From Streptomyces gilvus (GTDB lineage: Bacteria > Actinomycetota > Actinomycetes > Streptomycetales > Streptomycetaceae), in contig NZ_JAKWBE010000019.1 of assembly GCF_022513565.1 (NCBI RefSeq), positions 84,062-148,061 on the forward strand: DNA of 64,000 bases, in the 5' to 3' direction. Shown in pieces: positions 51,783 to 59,319 of the stretch. Position numbers and translations under genes: made by a program. How positions within the stretch are numbered: position 1 is the stretch's first letter; each line of letters starts with the position of its first letter. The notes below the pieces were generated by a model, which worked only from the letters and a program-made list of their open reading frames with translations, was not told the DNA's origin and searched no databases.

Positions 51783-53021
51783 ATGGCCGCAACACCCGCA
51801 CTCCCCACGGCACCCCCCAAGCCCACCTGGGACCCCAGGAAGCCCGAGCCGCCGTTCCCGTGGCTGCGCCCCACCATCCGCATACGCCTGACCCTGCTGT
51901 ACGGCGGCATGTTCCTGATCGCCGGGATCGTGCTGCTGTCGATCATCTACCTGCTGGCGGCCCAGGCCCTGCACGAGGGCAGCGGCCAGTCGTTCTCGGT
52001 CTCCGGTGCCAACCTCGACATCACCAGTTCCACCTGTCCCGCCGTCAACTCGGCGCCGACGAGCGAGATCAACGCGATCCTCAAGCAGTGCGACGCCGTG
52101 CAGCGCCAGCACGCCCTCGACGACCTCCTCAGCCGCTCCCTGCTGGCCCTGCTCGGCCTCGCGGTGACCGCCTTCGCCTTCGGCTACGCGATGGCCGGCC
52201 GGGTCCTGGCGCCGCTGGGCCGCATCACCCGCACCGCGCGCGCGGTGGCGGGCTCGGACCTCTCCCGCCGGATCGAGCTGGACGGCCCGGACGACGAGCT
52301 CAAGGAGCTCGCCGACACCTTCGACGACATGCTGGAGCGTCTGCAGCGCGCCTTCACCGCCCAGCAGCGCTTCGTCGGCAACGCCTCGCACGAGCTGCGC
52401 ACCCCGCTCGCGATCAACCGCACGCTCCTGGAGGTCCACCTCTCCGACCCGAACGCCCCGGTGGAGCTCCAGCAGCTCGGCAAGACGCTGCTGGCCACCA
52501 ACGAGCGCAGCGAGCAGCTGGTGGAGGGTCTGCTGCTGCTCGCCCGCAGCGACAACCAGATCGTCGAGCGCAAGCCCGTGGACCTCGCCGAGGTCGCCGA
52601 GCAGGCGGTCGACCAGGTGCACGCGGAGGCGGAGGCCAAGGGCGTGGTGATCCGCGGGGAGCAGAAGACCGCGGTCGTCCAGGGCAACGGCGTCCTGCTG
52701 GAGCGCGTCGCGCTGAACCTCGTGCAGAACGCCGTGCGGTACAACGTCCCCGAGGGCGGCTGGGTCGAGGTCACCACCGACGTCCAGCACGGGCAGGCGG
52801 TCCTGGTCGTGTCGAACACCGGGCCGGTCGTGCCGGCGTACGAGATCGACAACCTCTTCGAGCCCTTCCGGCGGCTGCGCACGGAGCGCACGGGCAGCGA
52901 CAAGGGCGTCGGCCTGGGTCTGTCCATCGTGCGGTCCGTGGCGCGGGCGCACGGCGGACACATCTCGGCGCAGCCGCGCGAAGGAGGTGGGCTCGTGATG
53001 CGGTTCACTCTCCCCATCTGA
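51783..53021 (+). CDS. cutS: Sensor kinase CutS
   Basis: A 412-aa kinase. TM1 (about 38-60) and TM2 (about 120-140) flank a short extracytoplasmic domain of about 58 residues with just two cysteines, Cys85 and Cys103. HAMP follows, then HisKA with His in VGNASHELRTPLAINR and HATPase with NLVQNAVRYNV and GVGLGLSIVRSV. The paired cysteines fit a sensor of extracellular disulfide or redox state. The product is the partner of CutR, encoded 6 nt upstream. Confidence 0.93.
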   Translation: MAATPALPTAPPKPTWDPRKPEPPFPWLRPTIRIRLTLLYGGMFLIAGIVLLSIIYLLAAQALHEGSGQSFSVSGANLDITSSTCPAVNSAPTSEINAILKQCDAVQRQHALDDLLSRSLLALLGLAVTAFAFGYAMAGRVLAPLGRITRTARAVAGSDLSRRIELDGPDDELKELADTFDDMLERLQRAFTAQQRFVGNASHELRTPLAINRTLLEVHLSDPNAPVELQQLGKTLLATNERSEQLVEGLLLLARSDNQIVERKPVDLAEVAEQAVDQVHAEAEAKGVVIRGEQKTAVVQGNGVLLERVALNLVQNAVRYNVPEGGWVEVTTDVQHGQAVLVVSNTGPVVPAYEIDNLFEPFRRLRTERTGSDKGVGLGLSIVRSVARAHGGHISAQPREGGGLVMRFTLPI

Positions 53022-53415
53022 GATCATGACGCCGACACACGGGCTTGTTCGCTTTGCGCGGAATTTTCCGGCCGCGCAGCCGGGCATCCCCTGTGTGATC
53101 GATCACACGGGCGATTTCTCGGCCATCCACTCTCTGTGATCAAGTCGGCCGTCGGAAAGCCGGGAAAATCCGGGTTTTCGGGTGTCTTGATCACGGGAAG
53201 TACAGGTTGAGACGCCTTTGAAGAGCGGTAGGCGGACCGTGTACGGTCCCGTTCGCCATCCAAGCCGATCACTCTTGAGGAGTCCGGTTGGGTGTCGATT
53301 GAGTAACAGACCTTGATGTGAGGCAAAATCTCCGCCTCGAGGCGGGCACAAGTCCGGCCTCTCACGCGTTACGTGCGCTGGAGACACCCGCAGACACCCA
53401 GAGGGGGAGAGCGAA
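53022..53415 (+). promoter_or_regulatory. DUF4193 upstream region with Crp-like palindromes
   Basis: 394 bp with layered signals. GTGTGATCGATCACAC (53093-53108) is a perfect 16-bp palindrome containing GTG-N6-CAC. TGTGATCAAG (53135-53144) and CTTGATCACG (53186-53195) form a second, widely spaced inverted pair. TTGAGA (53207-53212) and TAGGCG (53229-53234) are a possible promoter. GGACCGT-GT-ACGGTCC (53234-53249) is a third palindrome over the expected start point. The leader to ATG 53416 is about 170 nt. Confidence 0.55.
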
Positions 53416-53712
53416 ATGGCAACGGATTACGACACCCCACGCAAGACCGACGACGATGTGGACTCCGACAGCCTTGAAGAGCTGAAGGCCCGGAGGAACG
53501 ACAAGTCCACCTCGGCGGTCGACGTCGACGAGTTCGAGGCCGCCGAGGGCCTGGAACTGCCCGGGGCCGACCTCTCCAACGAGGAGCTGGCCGTCCGGGT
53601 GCTGCCCAAGCAGCAGGACGAGTTCACCTGCATGAGCTGCTTCCTGGTGCACCACCGCAGCCAGCTGGCCCGCGAGAAGAACGGTCAGCCGATCTGCCGC
53701 GACTGCGACTGA
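53416..53712 (+). CDS. DUF4193 family zinc-ribbon-like protein
   Basis: A 98-aa protein with an acidic N-terminal half (DDDVDSDSLEELKARRND). The C-terminal zinc ribbon has CMSC and CRDCD with HH between them (residues about 72-98). Conserved across actinobacteria, function unknown; the dUTPase gene often lies nearby. GGGGGAGAG precedes ATG 53416. The complex upstream region suggests tight control. Confidence 0.88.
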   Translation: MATDYDTPRKTDDDVDSDSLEELKARRNDKSTSAVDVDEFEAAEGLELPGADLSNEELAVRVLPKQQDEFTCMSCFLVHHRSQLAREKNGQPICRDCD

Positions 53713-53725
53713 GGACGGGTCGGCC

Positions 53726-54658
53726 GTGACTGGCTCGACCCCTCCCTGGAAGCGCCGCTCCCCCCTGCAGGGAGCGGACGAAGGGCCGCAGTACGGCCCT
53801 CACGGCGTGCGTGACGACGAGCGGGGCCCATCAGATGCGACACCCGAGATCACGGGGTCCACGGGATCGGCCCCGCTCCGGCCTGCGGCAGGCCGGGCCG
53901 GCCTCCCGGTGCCGGCGCAGGGCGGAAATCCCGCGCCGGTCGCCAGGCGACGGGCCGCGGCGATCCGGGACAAGGCCAGGGAAGGCGTGCGCAAGGGCGG
54001 CAGCCGGGCCCGCGCGGGCCTGGCGTACCTCGCCGACCGGATCATCGAGATGGCCCCGCGGGTGCCCGTACGGGACCTCGCCACCCTCCGCAGACAGTTC
54101 CCGGGCCTTGGACCCGAGCAGATCGCAGACAAGCTCGTGGCGGGCGCCGCGAGCGCCACGGCCACGGTCGGGGCCGGCGTCGGAGCGGCGGCCATGCTGC
54201 CCGTACCGCCCGCCATGCCGACCGAGCTGGCCGCGGAGATCACCGGCGTGGCCGCGATCGAGCTGAAGCTGATCGCCGAGCTCCACGAGGTCTACGGAGT
54301 GCGACCGCCCGGCAACCTCAAGGACCGCAGCACCGCGTACCTCAACTCCTGGTCGGGGGAGCGCGGCATCGAGGTGACCAACCCCTCGACCTTCGGCGGG
54401 GCCGTCAACAGCCGGATGAAACAGCAGCTGCGCCAGCAGATCATGAAGCGCGTGGTGCGCGACCTGCCGAACCTGATGCCCTTCATGGTGGGCGCCGCGG
54501 TGGGCGCGGTCATGAACCGGCGCGACACCAAGAGGCTCGCCGAGCGCATCCGCAAGGACCTGCGCAAGGCCCAGGTGCCGTGGGACGCGCTGCGCGAGCT
54601 GCCGCCGCTGGAGAAGCCGGCGCACCCGCTGGAGCTGGAGGACGGCGCCGCGGGCTGA
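53726..54658 (+). CDS. Conserved actinobacterial protein of unknown function (EcsC-like helical region)
   Basis: A 310-aa protein. The first 75 residues are low-complexity and polar. Residues 80-300 are helical with Ala/Gly-rich segments that could associate with membranes (KLVAGAASATATVGAGVGAA, MPFMVGAAVGAVMNRR) around PPAMPTELAAEITGVAAIELK. This resembles EcsC-type proteins but I am not sure. GTG 53726 lies 13 nt after the DUF4193 stop, so the two are co-transcribed. Convergent with the DUF3093 gene. Confidence 0.72.
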   Translation: MTGSTPPWKRRSPLQGADEGPQYGPHGVRDDERGPSDATPEITGSTGSAPLRPAAGRAGLPVPAQGGNPAPVARRRAAAIRDKAREGVRKGGSRARAGLAYLADRIIEMAPRVPVRDLATLRRQFPGLGPEQIADKLVAGAASATATVGAGVGAAAMLPVPPAMPTELAAEITGVAAIELKLIAELHEVYGVRPPGNLKDRSTAYLNSWSGERGIEVTNPSTFGGAVNSRMKQQLRQQIMKRVVRDLPNLMPFMVGAAVGAVMNRRDTKRLAERIRKDLRKAQVPWDALRELPPLEKPAHPLELEDGAAG

Positions 54659-54664
54659 ACGCCC

Positions 54665-55129
54665 CTACGCGGCGGCCTCCCGGGCCGCCTTCAGAGCCTC
54701 CGCCAGCCGCTCCGGCTCCCGCGTCGACAGGTACAGGTACGGCGTCGGGTCCTCGGGGTCGGTCACGACCACCCGCAGCGCCGTGGGGATGTAGGAGCGC
54801 AGCAGCAGGAACGCGCGCGTGTCCGCCTTGTAGGTGCGCCAGGCCCGCGCCTCCTCGCCCTCCAGGACCTCCGCGTCACCGAGCGCCGTCACCGGGATCT
54901 TCGCCTCGCCCGCGATCAGCGAGCCGCCCACCACCCGGATGCGGACCGAGCCGTACGAGCTCGCCATGACCGCCGCGACCGCCGTGCCGCCGACCAGGCC
55001 GCCGAGCAGCGGCAGGGTGCCGAAGGGCAGCAGGATCAGGGCGAAGGAGACGCCCACCAGGAAGGAGATCAGCCACCACGAGCGCGGGGCGGTGAGACGT
55101 TCTTCGTAAGGGGCCGTGGAGAGCTGCAT
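54665..55129 (-). CDS. DUF3093 membrane protein
   Basis: A 154-aa protein with two transmembrane helices (about 18-55: WWLISFLVGVSFALILLPFG and a second Gly/Ala-rich one) and a cytoplasmic beta-rich domain ending in TREPERLAEALKAA, like a PH-type fold. The family is commonly next to dut in actinobacteria; function unknown. ATG 55129 lies 3 nt from the palindrome GCCAAGCTTGGC (55133-55144), which would be in its 5' leader or promoter. Confidence 0.85.
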   Translation of the reverse strand: MQLSTAPYEERLTAPRSWWLISFLVGVSFALILLPFGTLPLLGGLVGGTAVAAVMASSYGSVRIRVVGGSLIAGEAKIPVTALGDAEVLEGEEARAWRTYKADTRAFLLLRSYIPTALRVVVTDPEDPTPYLYLSTREPERLAEALKAAREAAA

Positions 55130-55132
55130 GTC

Positions 55133-55144
55133 GCCAAGCTTGGC
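55133..55144. promoter_or_regulatory. 12-bp palindrome between the divergent DUF3093 and thioesterase genes
   Basis: GCCAAGCTTGGC is a perfect palindrome in the 58-bp gap that must hold two promoters. TAAGGT (55174-55179) is a good -10 for the rightward gene, 8 nt before its GTG. Confidence 0.45.
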
Positions 55145-55187
55145 ATGGTGTCCGGATAACGCGGACGCGCGGGTAAGGTCTGCGGCT

Positions 55188-55772
55188 GTGAGTGGTACTT
55201 CGGCAGCTCTCAGGCCTCCCGGCGACGCGGTGAAACCCGTGCGTCATCCCGACGCGCCCGCGCCCGGTGAGCTTCTGGGCGCCCACTACGAACAGTGTTT
55301 CGGATGTGGCGGCGGACAGCCCCACGGACTGCACCTCCAGGCGCGGGCCGGTGACGGCGTCAGCATCACGGCCGAGTTCACCGTGCAGCCCGCGCACCAG
55401 GGCGCGCCCGGCCTCGCGCACGGGGGAGTGCTGGCGGCCGCGCTGGACGAGACGCTCGGCTCGCTGAACTGGCTGCTGCGCGCGATCGCGGTCACCGGAC
55501 GCCTGGAGACCGGCTTCGTCCGACCCGTGCCGGTCGGGACGACCCTGTATCTGACGGCCGAGGTCACCGCGGTCGCGGGCCGCAAGATCTATTCGTCCGC
55601 CACCGGCCGGCTCGACGCCCCGGACGGACCGGTCGCCGTGCGCGCCGACGCCCTCTTCATCGAGGTCGAGGTCGGCCACTTCATCGACAACGGCCGACCC
55701 GAGGAGATCGAAGCCGCCATGAACGACCCGGACCAGGTCCGGCGGGCCCGCGCCTTCGAGGTGAACCCGTGA
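55188..55772 (+). CDS. PaaI-type hotdog thioesterase
   Basis: A 194-aa hotdog-fold protein. The motif HQGAPGLAHGGVLAAALDETLG (catalytic Asp or Glu near the end) is typical; a CFGCG motif near the N-terminus is conserved in this actinobacterial group. It would hydrolyse an acyl-CoA. GTG 55188 is 8 nt downstream of TAAGGT, suggesting a leaderless mRNA. The stop overlaps the dut start (GTGA), so the two form an operon. Confidence 0.87.
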   Translation: MSGTSAALRPPGDAVKPVRHPDAPAPGELLGAHYEQCFGCGGGQPHGLHLQARAGDGVSITAEFTVQPAHQGAPGLAHGGVLAAALDETLGSLNWLLRAIAVTGRLETGFVRPVPVGTTLYLTAEVTAVAGRKIYSSATGRLDAPDGPVAVRADALFIEVEVGHFIDNGRPEEIEAAMNDPDQVRRARAFEVNP

Positions 55773-56320
55773 GCCGCGAGCCCCTGAACGTGCTGCTGCG
55801 CCGCGTCGACCCGGACGTACCGCTTCCGTCGTACGCGCACCCCGGTGACGCGGGAGCCGATCTGCGCACCACCGAGGCGTGCGAACTGGGGCCCGGGGAA
55901 CGGGCCGTGCTGCCCACCGGGGTGGCTGTCGCCCTCCCCGAGGGGTACGCGGCCTTCGTGCATCCCCGGTCCGGGCTCGCGGCCCGCTGTGGTGTCGCTC
56001 TGGTGAATGCCCCGGGGACGGTTGATGCCGGGTACCGTGGGGAGATCAAGGTGATCGTGGTGAATCTCGACCCGCGCGAGGTGGTGCGGTTCGAGCGCTT
56101 CGACCGGATCGCCCAACTGGTCGTCCAGCAGGTCGAGAAGGTCCGCTTCCAGGAGGCGGCGGAGCTTCCCGGCTCGGCACGGGCCGAAGGGGGCTTCGGG
56201 TCCACCGGAGGTCATGCCGCGGTGGCCGGAACGAACAGCACAAGCGGTCAGGCCGCCGACGGCGGCGCTACGGGTGGGAATCGATACGCTTCGGTCGTAT
56301 CCGACCGGGAAGGACAGTGA
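55769..56320 (+). CDS. dut: dUTP diphosphatase
   Basis: A 183-aa trimeric enzyme that hydrolyses dUTP to dUMP, supplying dTMP synthesis and keeping uracil out of DNA. All five motifs are visible: GDAGADL, PRSGLA, GTVDAGYRGEI (catalytic Asp), RIAQLV and the C-terminal RAEGGFGSTG. A 35-residue tail after motif 5 (GHAAVAGTNSTSG onward) is longer than in most bacterial enzymes. GTG 55769 overlaps the thioesterase stop by 4 nt. Confidence 0.95.
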   Translation: MSREPLNVLLRRVDPDVPLPSYAHPGDAGADLRTTEACELGPGERAVLPTGVAVALPEGYAAFVHPRSGLAARCGVALVNAPGTVDAGYRGEIKVIVVNLDPREVVRFERFDRIAQLVVQQVEKVRFQEAAELPGSARAEGGFGSTGGHAAVAGTNSTSGQAADGGATGGNRYASVVSDREGQ

Positions 56321-56321
56321 C

Positions 56322-57083
56322 GTGTTCGGACGTCGCAACAAGAAGGGTGCCGCCGAGGACGCGGCCGGCGAGGCCGAGCAGGTCGTCGACAGTGTCGACG
56401 CTGAGGCGGACGACGAAGAGGTCGAGCGCGAGCGTGTGAGGCTCGAGCCCGAGCCGCGGCCCGACGGGCCCTGGGACGACTCCGAGGTGCGCGACCCCGC
56501 GGAGGGCCGCGTGGACCTGGGCGGTCTCTTCGTGCCCGGGGTCGACGGCATGGAACTGCGGGTCGAGGTCGCGGGCGACGCGATCGTCGCGGCGACCGTC
56601 GTGCTGCGCGACAGCGCCATCCAGCTGCAGGCCTTCGCCGCGCCCAAGCGCGAGGGCATCTGGGGCGAGGTGCGTGAGGAGATCGGCGCCGGCATCACCC
56701 AGCAGGGTGGCATCGTCGACGAGGTCGAGGGCCCGCTCGGCTGGGAGCTGCGCGCCCAGGTGCCGGTTCAGCTGCCCGACGGCACGGGTGGTTTCCAGGT
56801 CGTGCGGTTCGTCGGTGTGGACGGTCCGCGCTGGTTCCTGCGCGGGGTGATCTCGGGTCAGGGCGCGGTGCAGCCGCAGGCGGCCGGCGTGCTCGAGCAG
56901 ATCTTCCGGGACACGGTCGTGGTCCGCGGCGAGGGCCCGATGGCGCCCCGGGACCCGATCGTCCTGAAGCTGCCCAACGACGCCCAGATGGTCCCCGAGG
57001 GCGTCCAGCAGGAGGAGTCCTCGCGCTTCTCGGGCGGCATGGGCCAGTTGCAGCGCGGTCCGGAGATCACCGAGGTCCGTTAG
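56322..57083 (+). CDS. DUF3710 family protein
   Basis: A 253-aa actinobacterial protein, regularly the neighbour of dut. An acidic N-terminal region (10-60) is followed by a beta-rich domain with MELRVEVAGDAIVAATVVL, GWELRAQVPVQLPDG and VVRFVGVDGPRWFLRGVISG. Function unknown. GTG 56322 follows the dut stop by 1 nt with GGAAGGA at 7 nt, making it the third gene of the operon. A U-tailed terminator closes the unit. Confidence 0.88.
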   Translation: MFGRRNKKGAAEDAAGEAEQVVDSVDAEADDEEVERERVRLEPEPRPDGPWDDSEVRDPAEGRVDLGGLFVPGVDGMELRVEVAGDAIVAATVVLRDSAIQLQAFAAPKREGIWGEVREEIGAGITQQGGIVDEVEGPLGWELRAQVPVQLPDGTGGFQVVRFVGVDGPRWFLRGVISGQGAVQPQAAGVLEQIFRDTVVVRGEGPMAPRDPIVLKLPNDAQMVPEGVQQEESSRFSGGMGQLQRGPEITEVR

Positions 57084-57100
57084 ACAACCGAGCGACAAGT

Positions 57101-57133
57101 GGCCGTACCCCTCGCGGGGGTACGGCCCTTTTT
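57101..57133 (+). terminator. Rho-independent terminator after the DUF3710 gene
   Basis: GGCCGTACCCC (57101-57111) pairs with GGGGTACGGCC (57117-57127); a T-tract follows at 57129-57133. Confidence 0.95.
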
Positions 57134-57146
57134 CGTGCGCGGACCC

Positions 57147-57175
57147 TTGACGGTGCATTGGTCTGTACCTATGGT
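57147..57175 (+). promoter_or_regulatory. Strong sigma-HrdB-type promoter with DasR-like operator
   Basis: TTGACG (57147-57152), 17 bp, TATGGT (57170-57175) is the best vegetative promoter in the window. ATTGGTCTGTACCTAT (57157-57172) fills the spacer and matches 11 of 16 bases of the DasR site ACTGGTCTAGACCACT. A GntR-type repressor bound here would block the polymerase. The leader to ATG 57241 is about 60 nt. Confidence 0.65.
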
Positions 57176-57240
57176 CTCGGCCCAGCGCCTCTGTTCACGG
57201 AGGCGCTCTTCGTTCACATACAAGAACGGGACCCCCGCCT

Positions 57241-58419
57241 ATGCGCCGCATCGCACTCCTCGCTACCGGCTCTGCGCTTGTCGTGGGCATGATGACGTGG
57301 CCCGCCTCCCGTCACGCCGAAGCCGCCCCCACCGCCTTCGTGCACCCCGGTGTCACCGTCTCCCGGGCCCAGCTGGACTTCACCCGCGGCAAGGTCGCCG
57401 CCGGCGCCCAGCCCTGGAAGAGCGCCTTCGACCAGATGACAGCGAGCAAGTACGCCGACCTGAACCGCACACCGAAGCCACGGGCGACGGTCGAGTGCGG
57501 CTCGTACTCCAATCCGAATCTCGGCTGCACCGACGAGCGCGAGGACGCGATCGCGGCCTACACCGACGCGCTCGCCTGGTACATCACCCGCGACGACCGG
57601 TACGCGAAGAAGTCGATCCAGCTCATGGACGCCTGGTCCGCCGTGATCAAGCAGCACACCAACAGCAACGCGCCCCTGCAGACCGGCTGGGCGGGCTCCT
57701 CCTGGCCGCGGGCCGCCGAGATCATCAAGTACACGTACACCGGCGGCTGGGCGAACTCCGGCCGCTTCGCGACCATGCTCCGCACCGTCTACCTGCCCGA
57801 GGTCATCGGCGGCTCCAACTCCAACGGCAACTGGGAGCTGTCGATGACGGAGGCCGCCGTCGGCATCTCCGTCTTCCTCGAGGACAAGTCGTCGTACGAC
57901 AAGGCCATGGCGAGGTTCCGCACCCGCGCGGCCGCCTACGTCTACCTCTCCTCCGACGGCGATCTGCCGAAGACCGTGCCGAGCCAGCACCTCGACACCA
58001 GGGCGAAGATCGTCAGCTACTGGCAGGGGCAGTCCACCTTCGTCACCGGGCTCACCCAGGAGACCTGCCGCGACTTCACCCACACGGGGTACGGCATCTC
58101 CGCGATGTCCCACGTCGCCGAGACCAGCCGCATCCAGGGCCAGGACCTGTACGGCACCGACGTCGGCGAACGGCTGCGCCAGGCCCTCGGATTCCAGGCC
58201 AAGTACCAGCTGGGCGCGGCCGTCCCGAGCTGGCTGTGCGGCGGCTCGCTCAAGCTGGGGCTCGGACCGGTCACCGAGGTCGGCTACAACGCCCTGCACA
58301 ACCGCCTCGGCATCGCGATGAGCAACACCCAGACATTGACCGAACGGCAGCGGCCGGCCGGCTCCGACAACCTCTTCGTCGCCTGGGAGACCCTCACCCA
58401 CGGCGACAACCCGAGCTGA
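57241..58419 (+). CDS. Secreted alginate lyase-family protein
   Basis: A 392-aa protein with a signal peptide (1-28, HAEA). The mature (alpha/alpha)-barrel domain shows AQPWKSAFDQMTASKYAD, HTNSNAPLQTGWAGSSWPRA (conserved Asn/Trp/Arg of the active-site groove), GNWELSMTEAAVGISVF and QETCRDFTHTGYG (candidate His/Tyr catalytic pair). It would cleave uronic-acid polysaccharides or related polymers outside the cell. The exact polymer is uncertain. The strong promoter with a DasR-like site suggests control by amino-sugar or sugar-phosphate status. Confidence 0.85.
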   Translation: MRRIALLATGSALVVGMMTWPASRHAEAAPTAFVHPGVTVSRAQLDFTRGKVAAGAQPWKSAFDQMTASKYADLNRTPKPRATVECGSYSNPNLGCTDEREDAIAAYTDALAWYITRDDRYAKKSIQLMDAWSAVIKQHTNSNAPLQTGWAGSSWPRAAEIIKYTYTGGWANSGRFATMLRTVYLPEVIGGSNSNGNWELSMTEAAVGISVFLEDKSSYDKAMARFRTRAAAYVYLSSDGDLPKTVPSQHLDTRAKIVSYWQGQSTFVTGLTQETCRDFTHTGYGISAMSHVAETSRIQGQDLYGTDVGERLRQALGFQAKYQLGAAVPSWLCGGSLKLGLGPVTEVGYNALHNRLGIAMSNTQTLTERQRPAGSDNLFVAWETLTHGDNPS

Positions 58420-58427
58420 ACCGTTGA

Positions 58428-58466
58428 TCGACCGGGCGCCCGGCCGCGATACTGGCGCCCGGTCGA
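58428..58466 (+). terminator. Terminator after the alginate-lyase gene
   Basis: A 13-bp perfect stem TCGACCGGGCGCC (58428-58440) with 58454-58466 and a 13-nt loop. GATACT within the loop may be a -10 for the following gene. Confidence 0.8.
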
Positions 58467-58479
58467 CGGGGGAGGCGAC

Positions 58480-59205
58480 ATGAGCGGCCAGGTGGCCACC
58501 GAGACGATGGTGAGCGTCCAGGACGTCCACAAGTCCTACGGCAGCGGTGCGGGCGCCGTGCACGCCCTGCGCGGTGTCTCCTTCGAGATCCCGCGCGGCG
58601 AACTCGTCGCCCTCAAGGGGCGCTCCGGATCGGGCAAGACGACGCTCCTCAACATCGTCGGAGGCCTCGACGCACCCGACCGCGGGCGGGTCACCGTGGA
58701 CGGGCTGGACCTGTCGGAGCTCGGCGAGGAGGGGCTGCTGGCCCTGCGCCGCGACCGGATCGGATTCGTCTTCCAGTCCTTCGGGCTGATCCCGATCCTC
58801 ACCGCCGCCGAGAACGTCGGCGTCCCGATGCGGCTGCGCCGGACCGAGGTACGCGCGCGTGAGGAGCGCGTCGAGCTGCTGCTCGCCCTGGTGGGCCTCA
58901 CCGACCACGCCGCCCAGCGGCCCGGCGAGCTCTCCGGCGGCCAGCAGCAGCGCGTCGCCATCGCCCGCGCCCTCGCCAACAGCCCCGCCCTGCTGATCGC
59001 CGACGAACCGACCGGCCAGCTGGACGCCGAGACCGGCCACGCGGTCATGGAGCTGCTGCGGGCCGTCGTGCACAGCGAGCACTCCGCCACCCTGGGCTTC
59101 ACCGAGGGGCCCCCGTCCGTCCTCGTCGCCACCCACGACACGACCCTCCTCGACCTGGCCGACCGGGTGCTGGAGCTGAGCGACGGGGAGATCGTCGAGC
59201 ACTGA
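58480..59205 (+). CDS. Orphan ABC transporter ATPase (LolD/MacB type)
   Basis: A 241-aa ATPase with all motifs: Walker A GRSGSGKTT, Q-loop FVFQSFGLIP, signature LSGGQQQR, Walker B LLIADEPTGQLD and H-loop VATHD. This type drives MacB- or FtsX-like permeases. No permease gene lies on either side, so it must act with one encoded elsewhere. A short insertion (VVHSEHSATLGFTEGPPSV) before the H-loop is unusual. GGGGGAGG precedes ATG 58480. Confidence 0.9.
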   Translation: MSGQVATETMVSVQDVHKSYGSGAGAVHALRGVSFEIPRGELVALKGRSGSGKTTLLNIVGGLDAPDRGRVTVDGLDLSELGEEGLLALRRDRIGFVFQSFGLIPILTAAENVGVPMRLRRTEVRAREERVELLLALVGLTDHAAQRPGELSGGQQQRVAIARALANSPALLIADEPTGQLDAETGHAVMELLRAVVHSEHSATLGFTEGPPSVLVATHDTTLLDLADRVLELSDGEIVEH

Positions 59206-59319
59206 GCGTCAGAGTTCCGTCAAAGACGGCCTCCGGTGCCTTCCGGGCACGATGAGTCGCGATTGTTGGCCGTAAGGTCGACGCTGCGTAGGCGACAGTG
59301 ACCGGAAGACAATGGGGCC

